A DNA stretch of 21,347 nt, from the IMG/VR virus record IMGVR_UViG_3300046507_000905, positions 1 to 21,347 of that record; one strand, given 5' to 3'. This DNA comes from a virus. Position 1 is the first letter of the stretch, and every line of letters begins with the position of its first letter. Below, piece by piece: positions 21,062 through 21,347 of the stretch. The translations under genes and the position numbers were made by a program. The notes below the pieces were generated by a model. The model searched no databases and was not told the DNA's origin. It saw only the letters and a program-made list of their open reading frames with translations.

Positions 21062-21083
21062 ATACTGTATGGGCGTACAGTAT
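21062..21083. promoter_or_regulatory. LexA-type SOS box
   Basis: Perfect palindrome with 8-base arms: ATACTGTA (21062-21069), TGGGCG, TACAGTAT (21076-21083). The core CTGT-N8-ACAG is the gamma-proteobacterial LexA operator, including the flanking TA that strong boxes have. It covers the -10 and transcription start of the predicted promoter for the - strand gene at 20755-21045, so LexA would block it until DNA damage. Confidence 0.82.
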
Positions 21084-21105
21084 TCGAGGCTGTGCGGATG
21101 ATCAA
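21077..21105 (-). promoter_or_regulatory. Predicted sigma-70 promoter overlapped by SOS box
   Basis: Read on the - strand: TTGATC (21105-21100), 17-base spacer, TACTGT (21082-21077). The -10 lies inside the LexA palindrome. Transcription would start near 21070, giving a leader of about 25 bases before the ATG at 21045. Confidence 0.62.
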
Positions 21106-21122
21106 GCGGGGATGACGGGCGG

Positions 21123-21347
21123 CTACTCCCACTCGATCCTTTCGTCGACCATGAAGGCGGCCAGGTCCTGCCATGGGCGCAGGTCGATCCCGGCGCGCGA
21201 GCATGTTGGTTCGTGCTGGAAATCGCAGCTGGAGAACTGGACGAATTGGGCGGATCGGCATTCGGTGCAGTGCACGGATGTGGAGTGGATGCGCCAGGCG
21301 CGCTTCCAGCGTTCCAGTGGCAGTTCATCGGTTGCGGCTTGGGTCAT
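21123..21347 (-). CDS. Cysteine-rich small phage protein, unknown function
   Basis: Open frame of 74 residues on the - strand whose first Met coincides with the window edge, so the real start could lie further out. It contains Cys27-x2-Cys30, then Cys41, His45 and Cys49, a spacing that could bind one zinc ion. The sequence is rich in aromatic and charged residues (LERWKRAWRIHSTSVHCTEC; DLRPWQDLAAFMVDERIEWE). No family is recognised with confidence. It precedes the SOS promoter on the same strand, with 71 bases between its stop and the first possible start of the next gene, so it is not controlled by that promoter. Confidence 0.65.
   Translation of the reverse strand: MTQAATDELPLERWKRAWRIHSTSVHCTECRSAQFVQFSSCDFQHEPTCSRAGIDLRPWQDLAAFMVDERIEWE

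Noticed and set aside
20840-21115. + strand open frame of 91 codons through the SOS box
   Set aside because: It is antisense to the better supported coiled-coil gene, has no ribosome binding site, and crosses the promoter/operator region.
1-21347. tRNA genes, CRISPR arrays, insertion sequences, attachment sites or integrase
   Set aside because: I looked for cloverleaf patterns, regularly spaced repeats, transposase motifs and long direct repeats and saw none; the window is covered by phage late genes.

Overview
The window is the late (structural plus lysis) half of a temperate siphovirus genome, almost certainly a Pseudomonas phage or prophage. This rests on the high G+C content with strong G/C third-position bias, the Pseudomonas-type fibre and lysis proteins, and the gene order; no bacterial gene or attachment site is visible. 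The architecture is an HK97-type head joined to a lambda-type tail. All genes from 1 to 20753 run on the + strand, mostly with start/stop overlaps or very short gaps. Two small genes at the right end run on the - strand. There is no stretch longer than about 115 bases without a gene.

Layout. 1-4517: large terminase (5' end outside the window), a 54-residue membrane protein, portal, prohead protease, major capsid protein. 4567-6442: a small Lys/Ala-rich protein and the neck proteins (head-tail connector, head closure, gp10-like, tail completion). 6507-10240: major tail protein, tail assembly chaperone with a programmed -1 frameshift on a lambda-identical slippery heptamer, and tape measure. 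10230-12091: minor tail proteins M, L (Fe-S type cysteines) and K (JAMM plus NlpC/P60). 12095-13008: an inserted low-G+C two-lipoprotein cassette with its own promoter and terminator (a 'moron'). 13026-17152: tail assembly protein I and the tip protein J. 17149-19735: receptor-binding module, made of two proteins built from about 100-residue repeats, a tail fibre, a conserved accessory protein and a fibre-assembly-like protein. 19795-20753: endolysin, i-spanin Rz and nested o-spanin Rz1. 20755-21347 (- strand): a coiled-coil protein behind a LexA-type SOS box, and a cysteine-rich small protein.

How it works together. Terminase packages DNA through the portal into a capsid matured by the protease. 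The Lys/Asn/Glu residues used for HK97 chainmail cross-linking appear conserved. The connector proteins join the head to a tail whose length is set by the tape measure with help from the frameshifted chaperone, and which ends in M-L-K-I-J and the fibre cassette. The lipoproteins probably act in the lysogen, for example in superinfection exclusion. Endolysin and spanins then lyse the cell; no clear holin is present here.

Most notable beyond routine annotation: a repeated terminator-hairpin plus GCCTGGAGAA ribosome-binding module before at least four late genes (with one decayed copy before the tape measure and two looser relatives); a hairpin that would bring a distant Shine-Dalgarno sequence next to the start codon of the 4567 gene; the self-contained lipoprotein moron; an SOS-controlled gene convergent with the lysis cassette; and a triplicated module behind J.
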